Shown: piece after piece, positions 54,016 to 63,904 of the stretch
How the letters are laid out: each line of letters starts with the position of its first letter
Position numbering within the stretch: the first letter of the stretch is position 1
DNA from: Arion vulgaris
Taxonomy: Eukaryota > Mollusca > Gastropoda > Stylommatophora > Arionidae
Direction: 5' to 3'
Length of the DNA stretch: 64,000 nucleotides
Assembly (NCBI GenBank): GCA_020796225.1
Contig: CM036754.1
Span: forward strand, 72,153,440-72,217,439
Translations under genes and position numbers: made by a program
Notes under the pieces: model-generated
What the model saw: only the letters and a program-made list of their open reading frames with translations
Databases searched by the model: none
Told to the model about the DNA's origin: nothing

Positions 54016-54585
54016 GTTACCTTCTATATATTCGAAACAAAAATATAGCATCGACACCAAATTTATTTCAAACGACAGTTGACAGTTCCAGGAAAGCTTT
54101 TTAAATTTTTAAAAAAGAACTAAACTACAACAAATTCCAAAAGTTCGCTCGAGACAAGCTCAGGTTATGATGAAATGTCGGTGTCTTACCCTATCGTGAC
54201 TTGTTTGTTTTATTACAACCCACACCCAGATGTGCAATTTTGCACTCAGTCCGAGGACTAAAACGTGTTGCATGTTCCTGATGTAGAAAAATGTATAGCG
54301 ATAACAATAACTGAAGACAATGATTATATATATATCTAGCGTCATTATACTCTTTACAAGAACATCTAATCTCACAATTGAAATAAGATTATTTAAATAT
54401 ATTTTGATTAGCATTAAAACAAACATAATGAACCGCTGTATACTGTTCGATTTGAGGCTTTCAGTTCTCAATTATTTTATACATGATCACAGTTGTTGTT
54501 AACTCAATATTAATATACAATTCAATTCATACAGAATTAAGGCGGTTTCCTCTTTCGTAATACGTAATCGTTGAATATAAGTCCC
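54016..54585. other. unassigned sequence
   Basis: No recognised gene or repeat. Confidence 0.3.
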
Positions 54586-54589
54586 CGCC

Positions 54590-54840
54590 CGTGTGGTGTC
54601 CAAGTCCGCAAGGGAAGCAAAATATAGTACGATTGCGACCTACAAGGCATGTCGTAAGAGGCAACTGATGTAGGACTTAGGAAGCTGCCCTAGTAAATAA
54701 AATGTATTGCAGACATCGGATGCGCTGGCCTACTTGTAGGCGCATAACTGGCACAATGTACAATCGCTCTTAGGCTCAGATCACATACAAATCACACAGA
54801 GTGGTTAACAAGTAGTCGACATGGAGCGTTCGATGCAGAA
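54590..54840 (+). mobile_element. SINE-A, full length
   Basis: GCCCGTGTGGTGTCCAAGTC head, AAGGCATGTCGTAAGAGGC core, GTCGACATGGAGCGTTCGAT tail. Its 3' half seeds the following array. Confidence 0.87.
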
Positions 54841-55207
54841 GGATTTGCTGGTCTACTTGTAGGAGTATAACTGGCACAACGTACAATGACTCTTAAGCAC
54901 AGATCACATACAAATCACACAGAGTGGTTAACAAGTAGTCGACATGGAGCATTCGATGAAGAAGGATTTGCTGGTCTACTTGTAGGAGTATAACTGGCAC
55001 AACGTACAATGACTCTTAAGCTCAGATCACATACAAATCACACAGAGTGGTTAACAAGTAGTCGACATGGAGCGTTCGATGCAGAAGGATTTGCTGGTCT
55101 ACTTGTAGGAGTATAACTGGCACAACGTACAATGACTCTTAAGCACAGATCACATACAAATCACACAGAGTGGTTAACAAGTGGTCGATATTGAGCGTCC
55201 GAAGAAG
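54718..55207 (+). repeat. SINE-A-derived 123-bp tandem array (4 units)
   Basis: After the SINE tail, GGATTTGCTGGTCTACTTGT + AGGAGTATAACTGGCACAAC + GTACAATGACTCTTAAGC + the CACATACAAATCACACAGAG tail part repeats with starts at about 54841, 54964 and 55087. The last unit ends GTGGTCGATATTGAGCG. Confidence 0.92.
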
Positions 55208-55235
55208 AAGAATAGAATAGATATCTCTAAAGTTC

Positions 55236-55345
55236 AAGTAAGGCTTGTTTGAATGGCGAGGGGACAGTGGTGAAAAGTAAAGCAATCCTTCACGGAAAAT
55301 CAGTCAGAGGGCGCCATGACTACTCCTAGATTCATAGCGGACAAC
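55236..55345 (+). mobile_element. SINE-H 3' half
   Basis: GAATGGCGAGGGGACAG, CTTCACGGAAAATCAGTCAG and GGGCGCCATGACTACTCC, as in the copy at 11.82 kb. Confidence 0.65.
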
Positions 55346-55485
55346 AAGAAACACACAAAAAACCAACCATAGAATTGATATCTCGATTTGTTCTAAATTT
55401 TGGTGTTGGTTTTACACATGTATCTCTGACGTCCTTTTAACCCAGATTGTGGCATTGGTCCTCAACCAACAAATAATAATCATTT

Positions 55486-55820
55486 CTCTCGTACCGTTAT
55501 ATGTTACATTGGACCTGCAAGAACTTTCTCCATACCGCTCTATCCTGGGCAATTCGCTCAATCTCCTCCATGGAACTGAGACCGATATTTCTTGCCTCTC
55601 CCAGCAAAGTACGTTTCAGGGTCTCCTTAGGTCGTCCTCTCTTTCTTGAACACTTTGCATCCCACTTCAATGTCTGCTTTGATATTCGTTGATCATTTCT
55701 TCTTAAGGTGTGTCCAACATATTCAAATTTTCTCCTTCTTATAACAGTTATTACTAGTGGTTGACCATACATTTCTCTGATTTCATTACGTCTACTGGAT
55801 TCGTTCCATTTTATGTTCAT
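55486..55820 (-). pseudogene. LINE family-1 RT C-terminal tail with (ATT)n end
   Basis: An open minus-strand frame of 107 codons reads MNIKWNESSRRNEIREMYGQ, EYVGHTLRRNDQRISKQTLK, KRGRPKETLKRTLLGEAR and MEEIERIAQDRAVWRKFLQ. It is the best-preserved family-1 tail in the window. The 3' end (plus-strand AATAATAATCATTTCTC) is the inverted (ATT)n tail. 5'-truncated at a junction with another LINE at 55821. Confidence 0.88.
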
Positions 55821-55821
55821 T

Positions 55822-56572
55822 AATGAATCAACAACATCATATTGACACTTTGAACAATAATTGTGTGAAACATGACATGAAAATCAACAACACTAAAACA
55901 GAAATAATGAATATGGGAAGAAAACATAATAATCTAGACATCCATGTCAATGGCACTAAAATAAACCAAGTGAAATTCAAATACTTAGGAAGCATATTCA
56001 CAGAAGACGGAAAACTAGATAGAGAATGAGGCTAGAGTACAAAAGCAAATGCTGTAACCTACCAGCTAGCCCCATTGTTAAGGCACCCAAAAATTTCACA
56101 GGCAGCTAAGAAACAAATGATCAACAGCATTTTTATACCTACTTTGTGTTACCAGAGCCAAACATGGACATTGAGCAAAGCGCAGTCACAAAAAATAACT
56201 ACATGTGAAATGCGTTGCCTGAGAAAAGTTACCAACAACACAAGAAAAGACAGAATCACCAACATCAGCATAAGAAAGAAAGTTGGCACAAAACCGTGCT
56301 TGAATTATATAGATAAACAAAGAATGAAGTGGTTTGGCCACTTAATAAGAATGCATCAAACTCCACAGTATACAGAGTCTTCTACAACAGAACATCGGGA
56401 AAGAAGGCAAGAGGAAGACCACGGAAAAGATGGTTAGATGGCGTGGCAGCATCCTGTGAAAGAGCAAAGATAACAATCACACAAGCCACCAGAACAGCGC
56501 AAGACAAAAACAGAAAACCACGACACTGGGCAACAACCCGGTAGCAGTGTGACGACAAAAGAAAGAAGAAGA
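55822..56572 (+). pseudogene. LINE family-2 RT C-terminal region with (GAA)n end
   Basis: NTKTEIMNMGRKHNN and INQVKFKYLGSIFTEDGKLD (RT thumb-proximal region), a stop and frameshift near 56027, KANAVTYQLAPLLRHPKIS, MINSIFIPTLCYQSQTWTLS, CEMRCLRKVTNNTRKDRI, KQRMKWFGHLIRMH and, in another frame, KKARGRPRKRWLDGV. It ends GACAAAAGAAAGAAGAAGAAG. Longer than the other tails but still without the YxDD catalytic motif. Confidence 0.88.
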
Positions 56573-56697
56573 AGAATGAATCAACCAACTAATGCCAGGT
56601 CTATTTATTGAACTAGTTTCTAACCATATTTCCAGTAAACCATTATCTTCATGTGCTGTACCCGTATTAAAGATGCTGTCATGAGTGCTTGCGATGG

Positions 56698-57330
56698 TAT
56701 TATTATTATTATTATTATAATTAGTATTATTATCTTCTTTTGTTGTCACACTACTATCGGGTTGTTGCCAAGTGTCCTGGTTTTCTGTTTTTGTCTTGCG
56801 CTGCTCTGGTGTCTTAGGTGATTGTTATTTTTGCTTATTGACAGGATTCTGCTATGTCATCTAACCATCTTTTCGTGGTCTTCCTCTCGCCTTCTTCTCT
56901 GATGTTCTGTTATAGAAGATGCCGTATACTGTGGAGTTTGAATGCATTCTTATTAAGTGGCCAAACCACTTCATTCTTTGTTTCTCAATGTAATTAAGCA
57001 AGGTTCTGTGCCAACCTTCTTTCTTATGCTGATGTTGGTGACTCGTGTCTTTTCTGGTGTTGTTGGTAACTTTTGGTAAGCATCGCATTTCAAATGTAGT
57101 TATTTTGTAGTTACCATTATCCATGTTTGGCTCTGGTAACACAAAGTAGGTATGAAAATGCTGTTGATCCTCTGTTGCTTAGCTGTCTTTGAAATTTGTG
57201 GGTGCCTTAACAATGGGGTTAGCTGGTAGTTTACAGCATTTGCTTTTTGCACTCTAGTCTCTCTCTCTCTATCTAGTCTTCCGTGAATATGTTTCCTAAG
57301 TATTATTATCACCAACACTTTCATGTTGGG
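56698..57330 (-). pseudogene. LINE family-2 RT C-terminal region, inverted
   Basis: Minus strand: RVQKANAVNYQLTPLLRHPQ, RINSIFIPTLCYQSQTWIM, FEMRCLPKVTNNTRKDTS, KQRMKWFGHLIRMHSNSTVY and RTSEKKARGRPRK. It is the mirror of 56030-56572 with a 3' microsatellite (TTATTATTATTATTATTATT on the plus strand at 56698-56717). Multiple frameshifts. Confidence 0.88.
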
Positions 57331-57574
57331 TTGGATAAATTAAGGAGCATCCGTATGTACCTCCCGCTGACAACTAGATTTGTCAATGTAACTCATCTTG
57401 CTATTTAGACCTCTGAACATAGGACACTGAACTTGACGGCAAAAGAAGAATTCTACAAAGATTATACAAACGAGTCAAACAAGACGGACATTGAAAAAAA
57501 AGAATAAATTTGGTAAAACTGTATTAGGGGAAGTAATCATTAAAATATTCACACATGTGCTGTCCACTCGCAGT

Positions 57575-59686
57575 TATAGTTCGTTCCAAAATTCGCGATT
57601 ACATTAAGGTTTTAATTTGTACGAAATCTATCTGATGGATACAAGTAATTTTTGGCATGCAATCTTATATACCTCAAGACGTTACGAATCCATGTTTAAC
57701 TAATTGGTAGGTAGCTTAGTTGATGCAAAAAAAGTTTTTTGTTACATAATTTTGCATAAGCACAACAAGATGATAACCAAAGTTTAGAATTTACAGTAAT
57801 ACACAAAATGGTGGCGAATGTTTGCAAAGGGTAACCCTATTACATATTATAAAAAGCAATGTGACATGGTAGATTTTTCTTCATGAGTGTTTTTATGTTG
57901 ATATTATCTTTAGCGATCAAATTAACGTACCTCTGATAGTTGTTGCCAGTCCCTGGTATTGTGAGGCAATTGGTGAAGGTGAAAGCAAATGGGATGTTAG
58001 CTATTAGATTCGGAGTCTGAAGAGTCGAAGAGATTGACTACTGCTGCGGGCTGGAGAAAATGCAAAACCATCTCGTTGCCAATATGCCTCTTCTTCTCGG
58101 AGCACATGCTCTTCACATTTGTTCCAGTATTCTATATCTATTTTTGCGAGGACATCACGTGTTAGGACTTTTACATCACGACGTTTGAAAGTCTTGTTTA
58201 CTGCTGCAACTTGACCTTTGACTGCAGCCCACATAAGTTCAATGGGATTGAGATGTGAATGGTAAGGTGGTAATCGAAGAGAAGTGTGGCCGTGCTCAGC
58301 AATGACTTTATCGATTATAAAAATCTTTGACTTCTTAGTCTGTCTCACCAGTTGCAACAACTCAGTTTTGAAATTGTTGCAACAAAACGATATATTTTCT
58401 TTTGCAAGCCACGCCATGATGTCTTGTTTTGTGCTTGATGAGGTGGGAATTTTGTCTGCATGCGCCACTACATTATGATAGGAGGCATTGTCCATTACAA
58501 TACACGACGGCCTATCCAGAGCAGGCAGAAGTGTGTTCGCTAACCAATCCCTGAAAATAAGTCCGTTCATTTCGGTGTGGTAGTCCCTACCATCTGTAGA
58601 CAGTGCTTGGAAAGAAGTTCTGCGCCACTGACAAGACTATTTGCTTTGCTGCCTGCATGACCTATCACAATGCGTTACCCCTTTCTGCTTGGAATTTCCC
58701 TTTTCTTAGTTCCGTCTAGTGATTGCCATTCTTTATCAAACGTATGGTGAGCATTTACCCACGATTCGTCCAGATATACAATATCGTAACCTTCCGTCCT
58801 ACGCTTCCGTATCTCCCGCAGATATTTGCATCGTGCAGCTATCAGATGCGTTTTCTCACAAACTATATTCCGACCTGTACTAGATTTCCGAAAAGTGAAA
58901 CCGCTGCACATAACAACTCTCCATAAAGCGGTTTTAGATATATCAATATCACATTGAATTCGCAGACGTGATTTCAATTTACGTAGTGTAACCACATCTT
59001 TGGTCTTAAACATTTTATGAATCTCTCTCACAATAACATCTTTATCGAAATCGTCAGTTTTCCGTTTCCGGCCTTTTTCTGTGTCCTTACGTTCATCACT
59101 ACAGTCCTGTTCTATCCAACGGCAAAATGACATTCTACTTATACCAAGAGCATGTTGTGTTCTCCTCTTCGGGTCTTGTAAGTTGTGATATAAACCACCA
59201 CGTCTGGCTTCTCTGCAGAAGTAGCTATACAGTTGTGCAGTCACCTTCTGCATGGTAGTGAATTTACACTTCAAACTCATTTCTAATACTGATAATAAAA
59301 TAGTACCTTCCGCTTCAAGTAATGCAAATAAATGGTTTGTGACACACCAATGACAATCTTTCACATACGGGTTGAAATGATTAATTTCACGGGATTCCGA
59401 TTTTAACTACTGCTGAATTGCACGTGGAGCGCACATTGGCATCTTGACGTCAATACTTCACTTTCGTACCGTAAACATTCTAAAATCATACCAAATCAAC
59501 ATCGCTGTTAAATTAGTAATAACATATAATTCAAATCTTGCATAACTAAAGGTTTGGGTGGGCAAAAATACTTTTGGAACGTCGTCACTGTTACCTATCT
59601 AAAAATATAAAAATCAAGAATTTCTGTCAAGTGGATGATTTTATATTGGTCGGTAAAGATGATCAGGAATTTTGGAACGAACTATA
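57575..59686 (-). mobile_element. complete IS630/Tc1/mariner-type transposon, 2108 bp
   Basis: Element 57577-59684 has perfect 18-bp terminal inverted repeats: TAGTTCGTTCCAAAATTC at the left and its exact complement at the right, each bordered by TA (57575-57576 and 59685-59686), the classic TA target duplication. A single broken transposase gene occupies 58004-59364 on the minus strand. Non-coding flanks of about 430 bp (left) and 320 bp (right) carry no other gene. Only one copy is in the window. Perfect ends with a gene broken only by small frameshifts suggest a fairly recent insertion. Confidence 0.93.
58004..59364 (-). pseudogene. Tc1/mariner-superfamily transposase with wide D-E spacing, frameshifted
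   Basis: The transposase would bind the terminal repeats and cut and paste the element. The N-terminal frame (59364-58678; likely start at Met 59280, MSLKCKFTTMQKV) has helix-turn-helix-like sequence (KRRTQHALGISRMSFCRW) and the first catalytic Asp in IVYLDESWV (about 58769). The frame then stops after EIPSRKG. The next ~100 bases read on in a second frame (IVIGHAGSKANSLVSGAELL) and return to a third frame for the C-terminal part (58570-58004), with the second Asp in IVMDNASYHN (about 58491) and Glu in LPPYHSHLNPIELMW (about 58239). There are 83 residues between second Asp and Glu, far more than the 34-41 of ordinary Tc1/mariner. From memory this fits the DD82E-type lineage. Two frameshifts make it inactive as written. 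Confidence 0.9.
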
Positions 59687-59699
59687 GCAAATAGTATAC

Positions 59700-59876
59700 A
59701 GTAATTCGGCGGTCTTTGTGGCGTCAAAGTAAGATGCTGGCCTCTCGCTTCAACAATATTCGGCACGCTTCCACGAGCGATTGGGATATTTTTCCAGTGA
59801 ACCCTGATCAATGTAGATGAGATCGAGTTCCTAGTCCTGTTGGAGACGCATGATAAAACGTCTGGAATCTTCAGCA
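59700..59876 (+). mobile_element. SINE-B, 5' part
   Basis: GGTCTTTGTGGCGTCAAAGT head, TAGATGAGATCGAGTTCC and CGTCTGGAATC. It lies just outside the transposon's right end. Confidence 0.7.
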
Positions 59877-60010
59877 AAGAGTTAGTTTTATTTTTGATGT
59901 TTGTTAGTCTCCACTCTCTAATATAAAAAAAGGATCCGCCTTAGGCTGAAAGCGCGTGCTTATTGGTTATTAAACTGACGTCATTGCGCTCCGGGCAGAC
60001 CCATAGGTGC

Positions 60011-60715
60011 TTAGTCTTCCCACAATAGACATCGAAGAGTATGCATACTGATGGTAGTCGTGGTTTGCTGATAAAATACACTCCTCACTCTGCCCCTCAG
60101 GCATCCAGTTCTACTTGTACAACGGGTAACTCCAAACTGCTTAAATCGCTGGATCGATTCAACATCGATTTTAGTGTCCTCATCCAACAGACAGTCAAGA
60201 GACCGAAGAACATTCCGATTATCCATCTTCAACTCCTCAACAATCGACGCAAGTCTGCCCGCTCTCTCATTACCGCAAACACCCGCGTGCCCAGGACAGT
60301 AGATCCACGTAAGCCTCTGGAGGTTAGCAACTCTATAGACGACATCCACTCATACCGAAAATGGGCCCTTCTGGATCTTGTGTAGCATTGACTGAGAGTC
60401 AGATACAGCAACGGCCCCAGTAAATGGAGTTCCAGAGAGCCAATAGAGGGCAGCAGGAACGGTCTCAACATCCATCCTCATACTAGAAGTAGTTGTCCTG
60501 TACGCTCCACTTCGCTCTGCAACAACCCTACCATGCGCATTAGCCAAGAAACCCCAGCCTGCCCTCTCACCACCATGAACCGACCCATCGGTATACATAA
60601 CAACATCATCATCCCTTGCATTTCCTTCTATCATCTGCTTAACTGCAAGACCAGCCTTCATGTTGCCCCAATTTCTAAATTCCATTCCAAGAGTAATGAT
60701 AACGTTTATGACATA
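60011..60715 (-). pseudogene. RNase H domain of a jockey-like LINE, frameshifted
   Basis: Minus strand: DDVVMYTDGSVHGGE (first catalytic Asp), MDVETVPAALYWLSGTPF (Glu), AVAVSDSQSML (second Asp). After a frameshift at about 60350 come LTWIYCPGHAGVCGNERAGR (His motif) and a divergent C-terminal part to 60011. The last metal-binding Asp, usually NERADRLA, is Gly here. The domain is nearly whole (about 110 + 112 codons) but cannot be active. RT and endonuclease regions are absent. Distinct in sequence from the RNase H piece at 47.44 kb. Confidence 0.85.
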
Positions 60716-60833
60716 ATTTGTACATATCTCTTCTCCACCCCAATATAAAAATAAATAAATAATGGAAATACTGAGAATTCAACATTAATTATGACATAAA
60801 TTATGACTTAAAACAATGCATCTGCCTAATTAA

Positions 60834-60982
60834 ATCACCTACTACTACTGCCTTGTAGTTAGATTGGGGTCAATCAAAGCCTAGCGGAGCAAACCGTACA
60901 TAAAACTGGACGTAGGCAAACCAAGTAATCCAAAAAAAGACAGGTAACCTGGGCAGACGACGCTCATCAACCCGGGAGAGCG
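60834..60982 (+). repeat. dispersed element I, copy 2, left part
   Basis: ACTACTACTGCCTTGTAG, GCGGAGCAAACCGTACATA, AGGTAACCTGGGCAGACG and CCCGGGAGAGCG, collinear with 44705-44850. It is interrupted by SINE-H. Confidence 0.8.
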
Positions 60983-61320
60983 GGGGACTGCCTAGAGTAG
61001 TTGATAGTAGCTCGGCCTGCTAGCTGTGAGACGCCTCATAGCTCGGGTTCGAACCTACTGTCCGGCATTTGTTCGAGTCCCCTGGTCTTACTCAGGACGA
61101 TAACGTGAGTACCTCTGAAGTCGGAGAAAATCTGCCTGTATGGCGAGGGAATACTAATTATGAGTACATTGAGCACACGGCTGCCAGTGTACAGTAATTT
61201 ACAATGTGCACGCTGCTGCCATTGTAAGAAATTGGAAAAACGGATTTTCACGCAAAAATCAGTTTCAGAGATGAAACTTCGTCTGAGTTGAAAGCAGACG
61301 AAAAAAAACCCGGGAGAGCG
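60971..61320 (+). mobile_element. SINE-H inserted into element I, with 12-bp target duplication
   Basis: The insert 60983-61308 (326 bp) lies between CCCGGGAGAGCG at 60971-60982 and 61309-61320. tRNA-like head: TAGCTCGGCCTGCTAGC and GCTCGGGTTCGAACC (B-box). Body: CCTCTGAAGTCGGAGAAAA and TTTTCACGCAAAAATCAG. It ends in an A8 tail. This is the reference full-length SINE-H. Confidence 0.92.
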
Positions 61321-61470
61321 AGTTGTCTAAGGGTCGCTACCCTAAAAGAAAATAGCAGCCTGCCGCCTTGCAGGTAGGCGCTGAAAGATGTGACGTAAAA
61401 CCCGTTCGTGGCAAAGGCTGTTTATATATCATAATAAGAATGAACAAAATGGTCAAAAAGAACGACCGCG
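61309..61470 (+). repeat. dispersed element I, copy 2, right part
   Basis: Resumes with GTCTAAGGGTCGCTACCC + TAAAAGAAAATAGCAGCCTG and runs into the block GGCAAAGGCTGTTTATATATC shared with 19.70 kb. Confidence 0.75.
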
Positions 61471-61519
61471 ATAGCGAGATCACCTACATAACAAACAAAT
61501 ACGTTTGTATGTAATTAAA

Positions 61520-61712
61520 AGAGCCAACAGAGCTGAAAGCTCTTCGGCTCGGTGTCATGGACATCGTAACCCTTCGGTTCGGTGTCACGAACACCGTAAA
61601 TCTGGGAAGCCTGTGGCTTTTCTGCCAGTCCGCGGAGTTTAACCCGCACTCACAGAGGACTTGTCCCCCGTAGTCCAACGCGCTACGAACACGCTGGGCA
61701 GGCGGGCCCAAA
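61520..61712 (-). mobile_element. SINE-G in the intron next to the host exon
   Basis: Inverted copy of 14100-14295: CTCTTCGGCTCGGTGTCATG, CGGTTCGGTGTCACGAAC, AAGCCTGTGGCTTTTCTGCC, tRNA-like head complement, GGCAGGCGGGCCC. Its 5' end is about 15 bases inside the intron from the predicted donor site. Confidence 0.82.
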
Positions 61713-61732
61713 AGCAACATAACAACACTTAC

Positions 61733-62754
61733 CCTTATTGAGACTCTCCTTGTCTGTCTTGTCCTTGCTTTCTTCAGATTTGTACTGGTCCTGGTACGGA
61801 CTGCAAGAAGTGAACATCATCCTCCCGTTAGTGTGTTCTGGCGCAGCTCCGTCCAGTTGCTTAATGCCGTAAGAAATGACTTCGTCAACGTCCCTGGGAG
61901 TAGTTCTCGGAAACGATGAAACGTAGGAACTACTGCAACGTGACCGCCAGAGACGGTCTCTGTCCTTCTCTTCATCTTCCATATTGACATCATCAGAACG
62001 TTCTCCAACACCAGTGTAGTCCCAACAATCATCCGAGTGGTTTCGTTCTCTGACAAAAGGCTGGGGTGTCTCCTTGTAGGATAAGGTGGCCATTTCGGTG
62101 CCTTCCTCAGTCAAGTTGTACTCATCGTGGGTAACAGAGGTCTCGCTGCGAGGTGACTCGACAGAAGAATCTTCCGTGCCGGTATCGACTTTAACCTCTT
62201 CATCATATGGCGGGTTGAACGAATGTGATATTGTCACGTGTCCCTTAGAAGTATGAAGAAGTAATGGTTGCTCTTCCTCACTGTCTCCACACGTACTATC
62301 CGAGCAGCTCATGCTGTTCTTTAAGCTGCTGGACGCTCTGTAATACGAATCTGGCAGCCCAGAGTCATCATCGGCCGAGACTCCGACCAGATCAAGTTTA
62401 ACTTTGAGACTGTCAGGAGAGTTGGGAAATACTGTTTTATGAAACGAAGACAAAGATAACGATTTACACAAACTGATGTCCACATGCGCGTCAACAGTAT
62501 GACTTTTGTCTTGTATATCTGTTTGTAGAGAACTGTTCACTTCGTCGTTATCAGATGTCTGGGCAGAACTCCTTCCGCTAGATTCAATCATGCTTGAGTG
62601 GCCGGGGGCCAGACTGTAGTTCCGGGCGTTCAGCACTAGTTTACTGAAGTCTGGTTCCGGGAGTTCAGAAATATGCCTGGCTTCTTCTTTAATGTGTTCA
62701 AGCTGTGAATGGACAGAATATTTCAGATCAACTTTGACATAAGATGGCGATAAC
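61733..62754 (-). CDS. internal coding exon of an unidentified host gene (Ser-rich, acidic)
   Basis: The minus strand is open for about 340 codons, from a stop at 62778 past a predicted acceptor (pyrimidine-rich stretch and AG at 62756-62755) to a donor GTAAGT at 61732-61727. Entry phase is 2 and exit phase 1; an alternative acceptor lies at 62704-62703. The protein opens with YVKVDLKYSVHSQLEHIKEE and is low-complexity, rich in S, D, E and T (SMSCSDSTCGDSEEEQPLLL; SSVESPRSETSVTHDEYNLT; DVNMEDEEKDRDRLWRSRCS), then becomes more ordered (PRDVDEVISYGIKQLDG). No transmembrane segment, signal peptide or catalytic motif is evident. It looks like a disordered cytoplasmic or regulatory region. Composition and codon variety differ from all repeat-derived frames around it. 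I cannot name the family. Neighbouring exons lie outside the window or were not found. Confidence 0.65.
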
Positions 62755-62849
62755 CTTGAAGGACAATAATGAAAGGATTAACTACAACAAGGAACACTAG
62801 TCAGCGATGCATTACAGGTACAAGATACAATAAAAGGTGATGATTATGT

Positions 62850-63087
62850 TAGCGTCTTCTTCTTTTTTTTGGTCGTTACACTGCTACCAGGCTATTGCAC
62901 AGCGTCGTAGTTTTTCTGTTTTTTGTATTGCGCTGCTCTAGTGGCTTGGGTGAATTCTTTTTTCTTTTTTTTGACAGGATTCTGCTATGCCATCTAACCA
63001 TCATTTTCGTGGTCTTCCTCTCGCCTTCTTTCCTGATCTTCTGTTTAGAAGACTCTGTATACTGTGAAATTTGGCTGCATTCTTATT
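62850..63087 (-). pseudogene. LINE family-2 3' end
   Basis: Plus-strand CTTCTTCTTTTTTTTGG, then AGTTTTTCTGTTTTTTGTAT, TGCGCTGCTCTAGTGGC, ATTCTGCTATGCCATCTAAC and CGTGGTCTTCCTCTCGCC match the end of the family-2 copy at 56.73-56.95 kb. It encodes only a remnant of the KKARGRPRK tail. Confidence 0.8.
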
Positions 63088-63478
63088 AAACATCATCATT
63101 GCACTTCGGTAAATAGTCATGTGTGCTCCGATCTCTTTCTTACATATAAAGATCTTAGTCGCAGTGCACGAACTCAGTGCGAAGATCCGCGATGTCATTT
63201 TGAGAATGGAGAAAATTGTCAAGAAATATTATCTTAATTGACATCAATCATGTTTATCTGGGGCAAAGAATTTCTAACATATTAAAAAAAAATATGGATG
63301 TTTAACTGTCAAGAGTTCTTTTTATGTGCTTACATGAACACATGAGTTATATTTTGTCACCCGTCTCCGATGGGACTAGGAATTTGATCTCACCTACATC
63401 AAGGTCAGGGGTCAATGACAAATACCCCGATCGCTGCCACACGGAACGTGGAGTACTGTTGGAGAGTAAGAAGAGCTC
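63088..63478 (-). mobile_element. SINE-B, near full length
   Basis: ACATCATCATTGCACTTCGG, CAGTGCACGAACTCAG, CCCGTCTCCGATGGGACTAG and CGATCGCTGCCACACGG. It abuts the LINE end without a gap. Confidence 0.8.
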
Positions 63479-63539
63479 CGATTTCAAAAAGCAAACTTCC
63501 ATGCGTAGCGCTAATCCGACCTAAGGCGTACACAGGTCT

Positions 63540-63765
63540 AAAGCCGAAGGATTGACTTCATTGCACTGGGATTTAGCTTATATGACTCAGTCCCTCTCTG
63601 CGGAAATAGCACGTCCCTACCAAGAGTATTGCACAAAGCACGAACTCCGCAACAATTCTAGGGGTCTCTGTAAAAAATGCACTGGTGAACAGAACAGAGA
63701 GGTCCAGATTCGAACCCATGACCTACAGAACTCAAGGCAATGGCTATGCTGAGATGTGATAAATC
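63540..63765 (-). mobile_element. SINE-J, full length
   Basis: GCCGAAGGATTGACTTCATT, CTCAGTCCCTCTCTGCGG, ACAATTCTAGGGGTCTC and GATTCGAACCCATGACC (B-box complement). Confidence 0.82.
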
Positions 63766-63904
63766 AGACGGTGGTTTACTGGTCAGTGAGGGCAATATTC
63801 TTGTCCATATCAAGAGGAGATAACTACCTGCAGTTTGTGAATGAAAGTTGAGATCGTTACTGCCAGGTTTAAATGGCGCTGTGAGCATTTATTAAGTAGG
63901 ATAG

